A DNA stretch of 64,000 bases from NCBI RefSeq assembly GCF_030463535.1, contig NC_132892.1, positions 33,782,932-33,846,931 on the forward strand, read 5' to 3'. Below, in pieces: positions 48,019-59,725 of this stretch; within the stretch, counting starts at the first letter, position 1; every line of letters begins with the position of its first letter. The notes beneath the pieces were generated by a model that was given only the letters and a program-made list of their open reading frames with translations, was not told where the DNA came from and ran no database searches. A program made the translations under genes and the position numbers. This DNA comes from Salminus brasiliensis (taxonomy: Eukaryota > Chordata > Actinopteri > Characiformes > Bryconidae).

Positions 48019-51000
48019 ATGAAAATCCTCCTCATCTTTACTCTTCACTTGATCTCAGGTCAGGAAGAACTTGATTACATATCCCTTTTATATACTGAGG
48101 ATACATTTCATTAGGTTCAACCATAAGAATTGATGTACAAAATCATGATGCAATGACAAACACAGACAAATAAGATCAGAGATTTTAGTAAGAAGATGAA
48201 GAACGACAATCTTCAATTTGATTGGCAGATCACGTGTGCTGCGTTGACTTGATTGGCTACTCAGGAGGGAGTGTTAACCTCTACTGCAAACACCATCAGT
48301 ATGGAATCAAAGAAAAATACTTTTGTGAGGTAAAAGAAAATCAGTGTGTAAATAAAACAGTGTCTAAAGCCCACAACAGATGGTATCATACAGAGAGACT
48401 TTCTCTGTTTGACTCTGGTGGAAGGAACTTTAATGGCACCTTAGTGGTGTTGTTCAAATCACTGAGTTTACAGGATGCTGGATCCTATCAGTGTGGAGAG
48501 ACTGGAGTGTGGAGTCATACTGTGAACCTGACGGTAAAAAGAGGTGAGAAAGTGTAAATTGAATAGAAAATGAGTACAATTAAATGTACACCGTGTGGAC
48601 AAACGTTTTGGGACACCTGCTCATTCATTGTTCCTTCTGAAATCAAGGGGATTGAAAAAGAATTTATCCTGCTTTTGCTAGAGTAACTGTCCGGGGGGGG
48701 TTATTTACATTTACATTTATGGCATTTAGCAGACGCTCTTATCCAGAGCGACTTACAAAGTGCTTTGCTATTTTCCCAAGAAAACCTTAGCTAGTTAGAA
48801 TAGGCTAATAATTCAAAAGATACCTCTAAGCTTATTTACCAGATTACCGTGAGAAAAGGAGTGCTGTGAAAATTTGATTGCATTCAGGGGCAAGATCATT
48901 ACTGAAGCCAGGGTGTTGGATGATTAACACCCTACCTTATCCCCAACTCTTCAGCTCATTCCCAAAAATTACTGGATGGAGCCCAATCATCACTCCTCTG
49001 CTCCACAGCTCAATGCCCCTCTAGCCCACGCCTGGCATTAGGCATAGTGCCAATATGTTCATGATGTTGATCTGCTCCAGAGTGTCCTATTCTATTGGCA
49101 GTACTTCAGCAATGGATGCAACTTAAAGTAGCTAAATGCATTCATTAAAATGGGTGTCCACAAATATTTGGACATATATGAGATATATAATAAAATGATG
49201 AACACTCATTATCATTTACTTGGGTTTATATATATAATACACAGATCCATGTTGCATGGGACCAAAGACTGTGACTGGTGTTCTGGGAGAGACCGTCACC
49301 ATCAACTGTTCCTATCCAGAGGAGATAAAGGGCAGGAGCAAGTACTTTTTCAAACACTCTACTCACGCTGTGATTGTAAAGACTGAGACAAAAAATAAAA
49401 GTGGCAGGTTCTCCATCTCTGATGACAGAAGGTCTAAAGTTGTTAGTGTGAGAATCAGTGATGTGAGAGAAGAAGATGGAGGGGTTTATTCCTGTGGAGT
49501 GTGGTTTGCAGTGGAACCAGTCAGTTACTACTCCTTCTACTCAGAGATTCGGCTACAGGTTACTGGTGAGATCTGAGATCTTTGTCACTAACTTTAATTT
49601 GAGAAAATAAATAGTGAGGAAATATTTTTCACTGTATATAATTAAAAAAATGTTTATGCCTCAGCTCCAGGTTCCTCTGTCATTATCATCATCATCATCT
49701 GTATGGTTCTGATGCTGATTGGAGGACTAGCACTGATCTTCTATAGACTGAGGAATCACAGTGGACAAGGTCCATTTCAGGCAAAGGAGCTGGTTTCAAG
49801 ATTCAAGGAACACAACCTCTAGTGGCTAACAGGGAGAAAACAGATCACTGAACCCATCATTTCCCCTTAGATCTGCTTTTCATTCCTGTCTGTGAACACA
49901 TCACACCTCCAAAATCTCTTTTCCAGAGAGACTTATCATCTAATCATGCCACCTGTTACTCCACAGATTCTTTCTGGTACTGCATCAGTGTTTGACCAGA
50001 CTGGGCATCAAACTTCTGTATCTGAATTGGGTGGTGGTGTCAACATTTTACCTTGATATGTGATTATGCCAACTATGCTTATTGGAAGTGAAATTATAAA
50101 CTCATGAAGACAATTAGCTGCTGTGAGGGTGGTCAAGTGTATTTACTCTTGAATAGGTTATTATAATCAGCTCCCATGAGTTTATCAGTCACTACCTGAG
50201 TTAGAGGTCAGCATCATTAGCCGGAGCTAGCCAGTATTACACACATTTCTCTGTTGGAGTGTAGTAATGGGGAATTGAGGAGACAGTAATGGAGTAATGG
50301 GGTGTTGAGGATTTGGGTGTGGAGTGATGGGGCATAGAGGAGATGATGGTCGAATAATGTGGCATTAAGAAGACAGAGGAGACATTGAGGATATGGCAGT
50401 GGAGTAATGGACTGTGAAGTATTTGGGAGTGGAGTAATTGGCATTGAGATGCTGGTGAAGTAATGAAGCATTTAGGCCTTGGAGGTGCAGTAATGGGGTG
50501 TTAAGATAATCGGGTGGGGTATTTGGATATTAAGGAGATGCAGAATTGGATTGTTGAGGAAATAGGGTAAAGTATTGGGGTGTTAAGGGTTTTCAGGAGA
50601 TGGGTGCTGTGATTGGAGAGCTGATACACATGCACTGATGCTATTGCTGATTTGTTTTTGTTACATATTCATTAATATATTCATATTCATTCATAACATA
50701 TTCATCTTTCAAATGAATAAGTAAATGGAGACCATATCTCTGAAAAAATCTTCTCTGTGTTTCTCTAGATTCCACCTCCAGAATAGATCAAGAAAGCACA
50801 ATGAACACAGTGAGTGCTAATTACTTTGGTATACTCAAATATTAAAAGTTACAATCACCTTTCCTCCAATAAACAAGCCAGGGCAGTGGTGGCACAGTGG
50901 TCAGAGCACTGCTTAAGTGAACACAGTGTTGTGGGTTTGCCTGTTGGGCCCTTGAACAAGGCCGTGACCTGTCTCTGAGTAGAATGTTGATGTACTTTAT

Positions 51001-51251
51001 CCAAGTCAAGACTGATTCAAGTTTAAAGCTAATTATATTGTATGTGCCTGTTAGTTCTATATAAACCCTTGTATTGCAGAGCATATTTAAATCATAACAT
51101 GTACATTGCAGAATATTTCTCTAATCTGCTGAACTTTGTGTGTGTGTGTTTCTTTTGATTTTAGGGTGATGATATTTATGAAAACGATCCACCTAGAAAT
51201 CTAAACATCAGCTTGGATCATACCTACCAGAACCTAAATCTGATAAATTAA
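48019..51251 (+). CDS. CD300/pIgR-like receptor I, two Ig domains, short tail
   Basis: Exons 48019-48058 (MKILLIFTLHLISG), 48229-48543 (D1), 49245-49565 (D2), 49665-49769 (transmembrane), 50769-50809, 51165-51251; 302 residues, phases consistent. D1 is a classic CD300/pIgR V domain with both pairs (VNLYCKH/SYQCGE and KYFCEV/NQCVNK) and N-glycosylation sequons (NKT, NGT, NLT). D2 has TINCSY and VYSCGV. The intron between D2 and the transmembrane exon is only 99 bp and there is no stalk exon. The membrane segment has Ile from ATC codons. The short tail has DIYENDPP (Grb2-type YEN) and HTYQNL, which is only ITIM-like. It has no 42-bp repeat, though a similar decayed text follows the stop. AATAAA is at 51339-51344. 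Signalling sign uncertain. Confidence 0.83.
48588..49180 (+). mobile_element. MITE copy carrying an L2 tail insert, in the intron between the Ig exons of gene I
   Basis: From GTGGACAAACGTTTTGGGAC to TATTTGGACATATATG. At about 48706-48775 it is interrupted by TTTAGCAGACGCTCTTATCC and neighbours, the reverse complement of the 3' tail seen at the end of the LINE at 19.65 kb. So it is a nested insertion. Confidence 0.65.
50255..50620. repeat. Degenerate G-rich minisatellite in a gene I intron
   Basis: Imperfect repetition of GGAGTAATGGGGTGTTGAGG-like units of variable length, G-rich on the + strand. It gives long reverse-strand open frames that are artefacts. Confidence 0.65.
50879..51070 (+). 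mobile_element. SINE copy in a gene I intron
   Basis: GGGCAGTGGTGGCACAGTGG, GTTGTGGGTTTGCC and GTTGGGCCCTTGAACAAGGC match the local SINE. Confidence 0.6.
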
Positions 51252-51835
51252 CAAAACAGCAACCAATCTAATGCCATCTATGGGAGTCTAAACCCCAACA
51301 TCAACCAATAGACAAATTCAGTTTAGCTTAAACTCCAAAATAAAGTACAAGAATGATCAGATTTTGAAATCCTAGCCATTTATGCCCTATATGCCAAATA
51401 TTGATGTATTAATAGTCAGACTTTGCAGAGAAATACACCTTTACGTTCACTGTGCCAAACAAAATTTCACTGGAAAAGTAGAGAAGTGTTATTGTTATTG
51501 TTAAAAAATATTCAAGGAGCTCAGAACTTATCCGCCTACTAGACATTGAAAAACCAACTAAACCAACCAGCCATAAAAAGTATGTTCTGGACAGCCCTAA
51601 CCAACTGAGGGTGAATTTCTAATCCTTGGTGACCTGCCTTGACCTCTGACAGAGCGGCACAGAGACTGGGTTTATGGCAATTCATTTGAAAGCTGCGATG
51701 GACTGTTCAGTTGAAGGACCCACTAAATATCATGTGTTGATGAAAAGACAGTTTTCAATTCATTACATCCTGTGGCTTATTTTATGCTATTTGTGTAATG
51801 ATATCATATTGTTTCAACAGGGGCATTTAGGGAAC

Positions 51836-51925
51836 AGGGGCTTTTGGGCCCCATGAAAAGATATAACACTGGGCCCCACAACCCTAACAATTCTACCAAA
51901 ATACTCAATTAATACATTCTTAGAG
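51836..51925. repeat. Dispersed repeat, partner of 21.1 kb
   Basis: TTTGGGCCCCATGAAAAGAT through ACTCAATTAATACATTCTTA is close to the reverse complement of 21107-21192. Confidence 0.6.
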
Positions 51926-52091
51926 CAGAGGTCAGTCACAACCTCTTAGAATCATTCTAACTTTTCACCTTACAATGTGCCTGTGTATCAGTGTATAACT
52001 GATCTGTGAAATATGCCAAACCTGATATATTTGATTGTTAATGGAATGTAAAATAATGCTACTTTGGGAGGAGTTGTATGTACAAATTACA

Positions 52092-53335
<1,244 letters not shown>

Positions 53336-53990
53336 TTTTTAATTAAGAAGAAAGATGGAGACTTAAGGCCATGCATTGACTACCAGGGCCTGAATGATAT
53401 GAAATAACAGCCGTCTTTCCCTAGTGCCACCTGCCATTGGACAGGTCAATAAATCACTGTTTTCACAAAACTGGAATCAATTAAATATTTCAAAGACATG
53501 CTAAACAGAAAGGTCATGTGTTTTATAGATGAAATTCTAGTTTATTCTTGTTCATTCAAGGTGCACATACAGCATGTTAAACTTGTTTACAGGAACATAA
53601 CCTGATTTTTCAGATACAAATGGACAACACTAAGGTGTCTGCAACACCACAGTAGCCCCAACCCATTGAGAAACAAATTTCTACTGCCAAATAATTCACA
53701 AGTTCAACAGCACTGCAGCTCATCTCACTCTTAGGAGGCAAACCAAATCCCTGAAGTGGACCGCGGAGGCCGTTGTGATGTTCAAGGCTCTAAAGAATCT
53801 TTTCTCCTTGGATCCAGTCCCATTTTGGGATTTGCTGCTCTGGTTATAATACTGCTCTTTTGGCCTTCAACCATTCTTGCTCTGCCTTCTACAACCCTTT
53901 TCTGGACTGTGTTTTTGTGCCCTATTGCCCGTTATTATTAAAGCTTGTACCTGGATCCCACAAACCTGCCTGGTTCTGCCTTATTACAAG
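53336..53990 (+). mobile_element. Ty3/gypsy LTR-retrotransposon remnant
   Basis: Broken frames contain KKDGDLRPCIDYQGLND, the conserved start of a gypsy reverse transcriptase, then a decayed FIDEILVYS where the active-site block should be, and a SLKW/ALKE-like RNase H entry. The stretch after about 53815, ending CTGCCTTATTACA, may be part of an LTR. Heavily deleted; no complete domain. Confidence 0.6.
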
Positions 53991-54196
53991 GGTCAGTTCT
54001 GCTTGTGGGCACTGGTATTTAAGGTTAAATAGAGTGCAAACAGTAACTGTAGCAGGCAGAAGCATTACAACCTAGCTAGTAGTTAACCAATATACTGGTT
54101 GAGGAATTCTGAATGTCTGACAGTCTATTATAAGAAAGGATCTTACTGGAAAGTACCCTTACACTCACTCTTTTTTTCCACTGTGTAATTTGGTTT

Positions 54197-54266
54197 GTGG
54201 TTGTGATGCTGGTGGGATGGGCTTCAGCACTGAGCAACTCTGACGATTAATAGTGGGAGAGGAAAT
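54197..54266 (+). promoter_or_regulatory. Shared promoter block and ETS-like site, gene J
   Basis: GTGGTTGTGATGCTGGTGGG, then GAGAGGAAATG at about 54256-54266, 162 bp before the ATG. It resembles the gene I version most. Confidence 0.5.
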
Positions 54267-54358
54267 GAAGTAGTGCAATCTAAAAAAACCCTCTCTAGAC
54301 ACAGCGCACTGGATATTACCAACGTCTTCTCTTTGTTTAACTATCAGTGAACCTAAAG

Positions 54359-57004
54359 ATGAAGGCCCTCCTTATCTTCACCCTTCACTTAATATCAGGT
54401 CAGTCATTTTTATAGACACTAATGTGACAGAACTTGATTGATTATTATTGGCTTAAATGTATTGGTATAACACAGACAGACTAGTAGTAATGGTGGAAAT
54501 GGATGATGCAGGGCTGCAGAAATGAAAGTATTCACTGACAAATAAGATCAGAGATTTTAGTAAGAAAACGAAGAATGACAATCTTCAATTTGATTGGCAG
54601 ATCAAGTGTTCTGCGTTGACTTGATTGGCTACTCCGGAGGGAGTGTAAACCTCTACTGCAAACACCATCAGTATGGAATCAAAGAAAAATACTTTTGTGA
54701 GGTAAAAGAAAATCAGTGTGTAAATAAAATAGTGTCTAAAGCCCAGAACGGATGGTATCATACAGAGGGACTTTCTCTGTTTGACTCTGGTGGAAGAAAC
54801 TTTAATGGCACCTTAGTGGTGATGTTCAAATCACTGAGTTTACAGGATGCTGGATCCTATCAGTGTGGAGAGACTGGAGTGTGGAGTCATACTGTGAACC
54901 TGACAGTGAAAATGGGTGAGAAAGTGTGAGTGAAAATGAATGAATGAAAATTAAATCTACAAAAATATACATATGTTAAATATGCATAAATGTAATATAC
55001 AGATCCATGTTTGGGGTCAAAAAAAGTGACTGCTTATCTGGGAGAAACCATCATCATCCGCTGTTCCTATTCTAAAGTGTTTGAGAACAGGGCCAAGTAC
55101 TTCTACAAACAGTCTACCGGGGCTGTGATTGTGAAGACTGAAACAAAAAATCAGACAGGCAGGTTCTCCATCTCTGATGACATAAAGTCTAAAGTGGTCA
55201 GTGTGAAAATCAGTGATGTGAGAAAAGAAGATGGAGGAGTTTATTACTGTGGGGTGTGGTTTGCAGTGGAACCAGTCAGTTACTTCTCCTTCTACTCAGA
55301 GATTCAACTACAGATTACCGGTGAGATCTGATTAATGTTTTAGACTAAGATTGATCTTTTTTTCATGTTCTATATTAAATAATAAAATATGCATTGCTTA
55401 TTTAGTTCCTTTTTTGTTTCTCTCAGCTCCAGGTTCCTCCACCTTCATGAGCGTCATCACCCCTGTGAGCACCTGTGTGGCTCTGCTTCTGATTGGAGGA
55501 CTGGCAGTGATCTTCTATAGACTGAGTTTTAAGAAGACACAAGGTACTTTACACACATAAACACTCTAGACACTTTTACATGCAGCCTAATACTCAGACT
55601 AATAGCTCAGTCAGAATAGACTAGTCTAATTGTGGTCATTCTTTTACATTCAGTTTGAACGTAGTGGGTAATCCTGTAAAATAAATCTGTTAGGTAAAAT
55701 AAAAATAAGCATGTAAACATTACTGTAAACATTAAGTATGTAAGTACAAGGCACCAGCAACACACATTATTACTGGAATAGGGACTCCCACGGTGTCCAT
55801 GGCATGTGGACTTCTCCATTCTCTTCCTTCACCAGTGCTTCGTCACTTGAAGCTACTGTGGACATGTGCCTTCATGGTATGTTCTGTGAGGATGAGATAA
55901 TCTTTTAAAAGAAAAAAAAGTTTTATAAAATAAGACAGAACTTCTGCAGTCTTCACTGCATTTCATCCAGCCAGCAGTATGTAGAGACAAGAAGGTCACT
56001 GTGTGTAATGGTCATGTTTGGGTTTTTGCTGGTGCTCACTTGCATTGCTTGCAGTTAGGACATGGTATTAGTTCATTATCAGCCCGTTCTTTTCGACAGA
56101 CTGGTTAGTCATAGCTCAGTACTCTTGGCTAATACCAGTGGTAAATTTAATGGCATCCTGTCTGTGTACAGAGTATGGGTCACTATGTATTCTATAAGTA
56201 TGTATCACTAATAAAATGTCCAATCAGATTGAGAGGTCGAAGCCAAACTTAACGTTTTGGTATAATGATAAAATGTATCTTTATTTTCAACAGAATCCTC
56301 CTTTTCACTGGACAGGACAGATATAGAAAACACTAAATCTGTGAGTACCTGATGTTCTCTTAGCATGTGCACAACAGACTCTTGACTTTTAGCTGACAGT
56401 TCATCTCTCTCTGCAGAATTCCTATGAAGACTTTCCAGATACAAGAGATAGTTCACTTTACTCTGTGGTCCAACTGCCCACAATAACCTCTGATCACCTT
56501 AAAACTATCTATGTCACTGCCCAACTACCCACAATCCCCTCTGATCCCCCTAATACTGTGGATGCCACTGACCAACTACCCACAATCACCTCTGATCCTC
56601 CTAAAACTATCTATGTCACTGCCCAACTACCCACAACCCCCTCTGATCACCCTAATATTGTATATGCCACTGCCCAACTACCCACAATCCCCTATGAACC
56701 CCCTAACACTATGGACACCACTGCCCAACTACCCACAACCCTCTCTGATCCCCCTCACACTGTGAATGCCACTGCCCAACTATCCACAACCCTCTCTGAT
56801 CCCCCTAATACTGTGTATACTACTTCCCAGCTACCCACAACCCCCTCTGATCACCCTAATACTATATATGTCACTGCCCAGATACCCACAATCCCCTCTG
56901 ATCCCCCTAATACTGTGTATACCACTGCCCAACTACCCACAACCACCCTCCGATCCCCCAAACACCAAGTACACCACTGCCCCCCTACCCGCAATCCCCT
57001 TTGA
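54359..57004 (+). CDS. CD300/pIgR-like receptor J, two Ig domains, 60-bp repeat tail
   Basis: Exons 54359-54398 (MKALLIFTLHLISG), 54601-54915 (D1), 55003-55320 (D2), 55427-55543 (transmembrane), 56294-56340, 56417-57004; 474 residues, phases consistent. D1 is almost identical to that of gene I, including the intron just upstream, and has both CD300 disulfide pairs. D2 has IIRCSY and VYYCGV. The membrane segment has a Pro (VITPVSTCVALLLIGGL). The long tail opens NSYEDFPD and SLYSVV (ITIM form) and then has about ten 20-residue repeats of the type TVYATAQLPTIPSDPPN. The Tyr is kept in about half the units and replaced by Asp or Asn in the others. A one-base shift relative to the repeat near 56945 ends the protein early at 57004. 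The repeat motif YxTAQL is not a standard ITIM. AATAAA is at 57538-57543. Confidence 0.82.
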
Positions 57005-57030
57005 TCCCCCAAAATGCCAAGTACACCATA
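56470..57030 (+). repeat. 60-bp coding minisatellite in the gene J tail
   Basis: Units of CTGCCCAACTACCCACAAT plus CCCCTCTGATCCCCCTAA in tandem, 60 bp each and in frame until about 56945. All three frames stay open, so overlapping frames are artefacts. Confidence 0.9.
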
Positions 57031-57605
57031 TGAAACGAGATTTATGTTTTTGTCTGTTTTTTTTTTTACTCATTTGACTGTAAAATTGGTAAAATCATAA
57101 ATTCCATATAAAAAAAGAACCTTTTTATTAAAAGCATTTTCTCTGTGCTTTATATATTTGTGGGTTTTTTTTCTTTGCTTCCTATTTTGCTGGGCACACC
57201 TTATCTATGCTAGCTATTTTTCATTGGCTACTAGCCTTTAACACGGGATCAGTTATATTTTACTAAATACATACAATGTATGTATGCCTGGTATATAGAG
57301 TTTTAGTATGTTAGCTTTCAGTCCTACATTAATCAGGGCACATAGAGCATGTCCTTTATTTTCTCAGTAAGTGTAGATTGATCTCAGGTCACCATGCCCA
57401 GGCTTATGTCCCGGCTCTACTAAAGAGACTTGTTAGTGTCCTATGAAACTGCTGTTTTTTTTTTGTTTGTTTGTTTTGTTTTTTTACAAAATTATTAAAA
57501 CATTGTGTTCTAAAATATTTTTATTTTTTATTTTATGAATAAAAATGTTAATATGGATTAATAAAAAGCTCTTGTGTCCCACTCTCCTGTTTTGTTCGGT
57601 CACTA
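57005..57605. other. 3' flank of gene J
   Basis: AT-rich 3' UTR and spacer with poly-T runs. No further gene. Confidence 0.5.
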
Positions 57606-57715
57606 GGACTAACCTTTAGGCAGTACTGGCTGCTAAGCTGCCATCGTTGGGGCTCTTGAGCAGGGCCCTTAACCCACACTGTAGCATGGCTAACCAGGCT
57701 AAAATAGTTTAAAAG
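57606..57715 (+). mobile_element. SINE fragment
   Basis: GGCAGTACTGGCTGCTAAGC, TTGAGCAGGGCCCTTAACCC and GTAGCATGGCTAACC resemble the body of the local SINE. Confidence 0.45.
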
Positions 57716-59245
57716 TATATTAACAATAAAGAATCAGAATCAGAATCAGAATCTCTTTATTTCACCAAGTATGTTACACATACAAGGAATTTGTCTTGGT
57801 GAGAGCAACACGTATGACAAGTAACAAAAAACACAGAACACAGTCTTAAACTAAAGGAAAATTACACTAAACAGTAAATAGGGTAGGGGATAAATTAAAA
57901 AAAGTAAAAAGTACTACAGGTAATAAAGAGATGATATTTACAGAAAGTTAAGAGCTGATATTTACAGAAATGAACATCTGTACAGTGTGCAAATAGACAG
58001 AGTGCAAAATAGCTGTTCAGTCCGGTTTGGTATAGTTCAGTTGTATGTTTTGAGGTTTACAGTGGGAGGTGTTCACTGTGGTTGAGGAGCGCTACAGCTT
58101 TGGGGAAGAAGCTGTTAGCATGACGTGTTGTGCTGGTTTTGATGGACCGCAGTCTTCTACCAGAGGGGAGTGTCTGGAAGAGGAGGTGTCCAGGATGTGA
58201 GGGGTCAGATGTAATCTTGCCAGCCCGCTTCCTCACCCTGCTGGTGTAGATCTGTTGAAGTGATGGCAGGTTACATCCTATGATCCTCTCTGCTGTCCTG
58301 ATGATGCGCTGGAGTTTGGTTCTTTCTTGTGAGGTGGAGGAACCAAACCAGATAGTTATGGAGGCTGTGATAATGGACTCGATGATCGCTGTGTAGAACT
58401 GGATCATCAGGGTCTGTGGCAGGTTGGATTTCTTGAGCTGTCTCAAGAAGAACATTCTTTGTTGAGCTTTCGTGATGATGGAGATGGTGTTTTTCTCCCA
58501 TTTCAAGTCTCTGGAGATGGTGGTGCCCATGACTCCACCATGGATACTGCAGTGTTGTTGATGTGGAGGGGGGGAAGGGGGTGGATTGCGTCGGAAGTCC
58601 ACCACCATCTCTACAGTCTTTTCTGTGTTTAGCAGCAGGTGGTTGTTGCTGCACCAGGACACCAGCTGCTCAATTTCCTTTCTGTAAGCAGACTCATCAC
58701 CGTTGGCTATGAGGCCCACCACAGTGGAGTCATCTGCAAATTTCAGGATCTTTACAGCTGGATCTTTGGAGACACAGTCATTAGTGTAGAGGCTGAAGAG
58801 AAGGGGTGAAAGAACAACCCTGTGGGACTCCAGTACTGAGTGTCCAGAGGTCTGAAGTGTGCTTCCCCAGCCGCACCTGCTGTCTTCTGTCTGTCAGAAA
58901 ATCCATGATCCACCGACACATGGAGTCTGGCACTGACAGCTGGGAGAGTTTGGCCTGAAGAAGCTGCGGCACAACAGTGTTAAAGGCCGAGTTAAAGTCC
59001 ACAAACAAAACCCTAGCATAGTTTCCATGGCTGTCGAGATGTTGCAGGATAAAGTGCAGGGTCAGGTTGACCACATCGTCGACAGACCTGTTTGCTCGGT
59101 ATGCAAACTGCAAGGGGTCCAGCAGGGGGTCTGTGATGGACTTCAGGTGGGCTAGGATCAGGCGTTCAAAGACCTTCATGACTACAAAGGTCAGGGCGAC
59201 AGGCCTGTAGTCATTCAGTCCAGTGCTGGCATCTTCTTCTACACC
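57716..59245 (-). mobile_element. LINE with reverse transcriptase, 5'-truncated, reverse strand
   Basis: On the - strand, frames at 59179-58781 and 58722-58057 give consecutive reverse transcriptase blocks: DPLQFAYRANRSVDDVV, LFVDFNSAFNTVVP, LSTGVPQGC, then (in the shift region) FADDSTVVG, and a C-terminal part ending FFPKAVALLNHS. It ends in a (GATTCT)n tail at 57.73-57.76 kb. A frameshift between the two frames and a missing 5' end make it inactive. It is a non-LTR element; I do not assign the clade firmly. Confidence 0.8.
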
Positions 59246-59506
59246 TTTGCATATAGCCTAGCATTGCTCCTTAGCCTCGTCCTCAGTTAATGTTTCCCTT
59301 TACTTTCTCATTCTAGTTTTCTTGACATTTCTTCTATGTATGTGAGTTTGCTGTTATGCTGGCCAGTGTCAAATATACCATATTTGTACAATCCCAGACT
59401 CCTGTTGTAAAACCTTCCATGATGGCATTTGGTTTACTAGAACATACACATTAGTCAGGATGTTGTGGGGTTGAAAACATCAAAATAAATTGGACAATCA
59501 CAGTCT

Positions 59507-59540
59507 GTGGTCTGTGATGCTGATGTGAAGGCTGTGAGGT
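59507..59540 (+). promoter_or_regulatory. Shared promoter block, gene K
   Basis: GTGGTCTGTGATGCTGATGT then AAGGCTGTGAGGTTAAG: a diverged copy about 200 bp before the ATG, spaced out by a (GA)n tract (about 59606-59660). Confidence 0.45.
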
Positions 59541-59601
59541 TAAGAAACTTTGACACCCACCAGACGAAGATGAAACACAGTGACGCAATCTAGACACAGA
59601 C

Positions 59602-59663
<62 letters not shown>

Positions 59664-59725
59664 CACAGTACCTTACAGAGAGCAGAACAACTTCTGAACT
59701 GAAAGAGCTGATAGTGAATCTCGGA

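Noticed and set aside
58271-58654. Second reverse-strand frame inside the LINE
   Set aside because: Out-of-frame shadow of the reverse transcriptase C-terminal frame.
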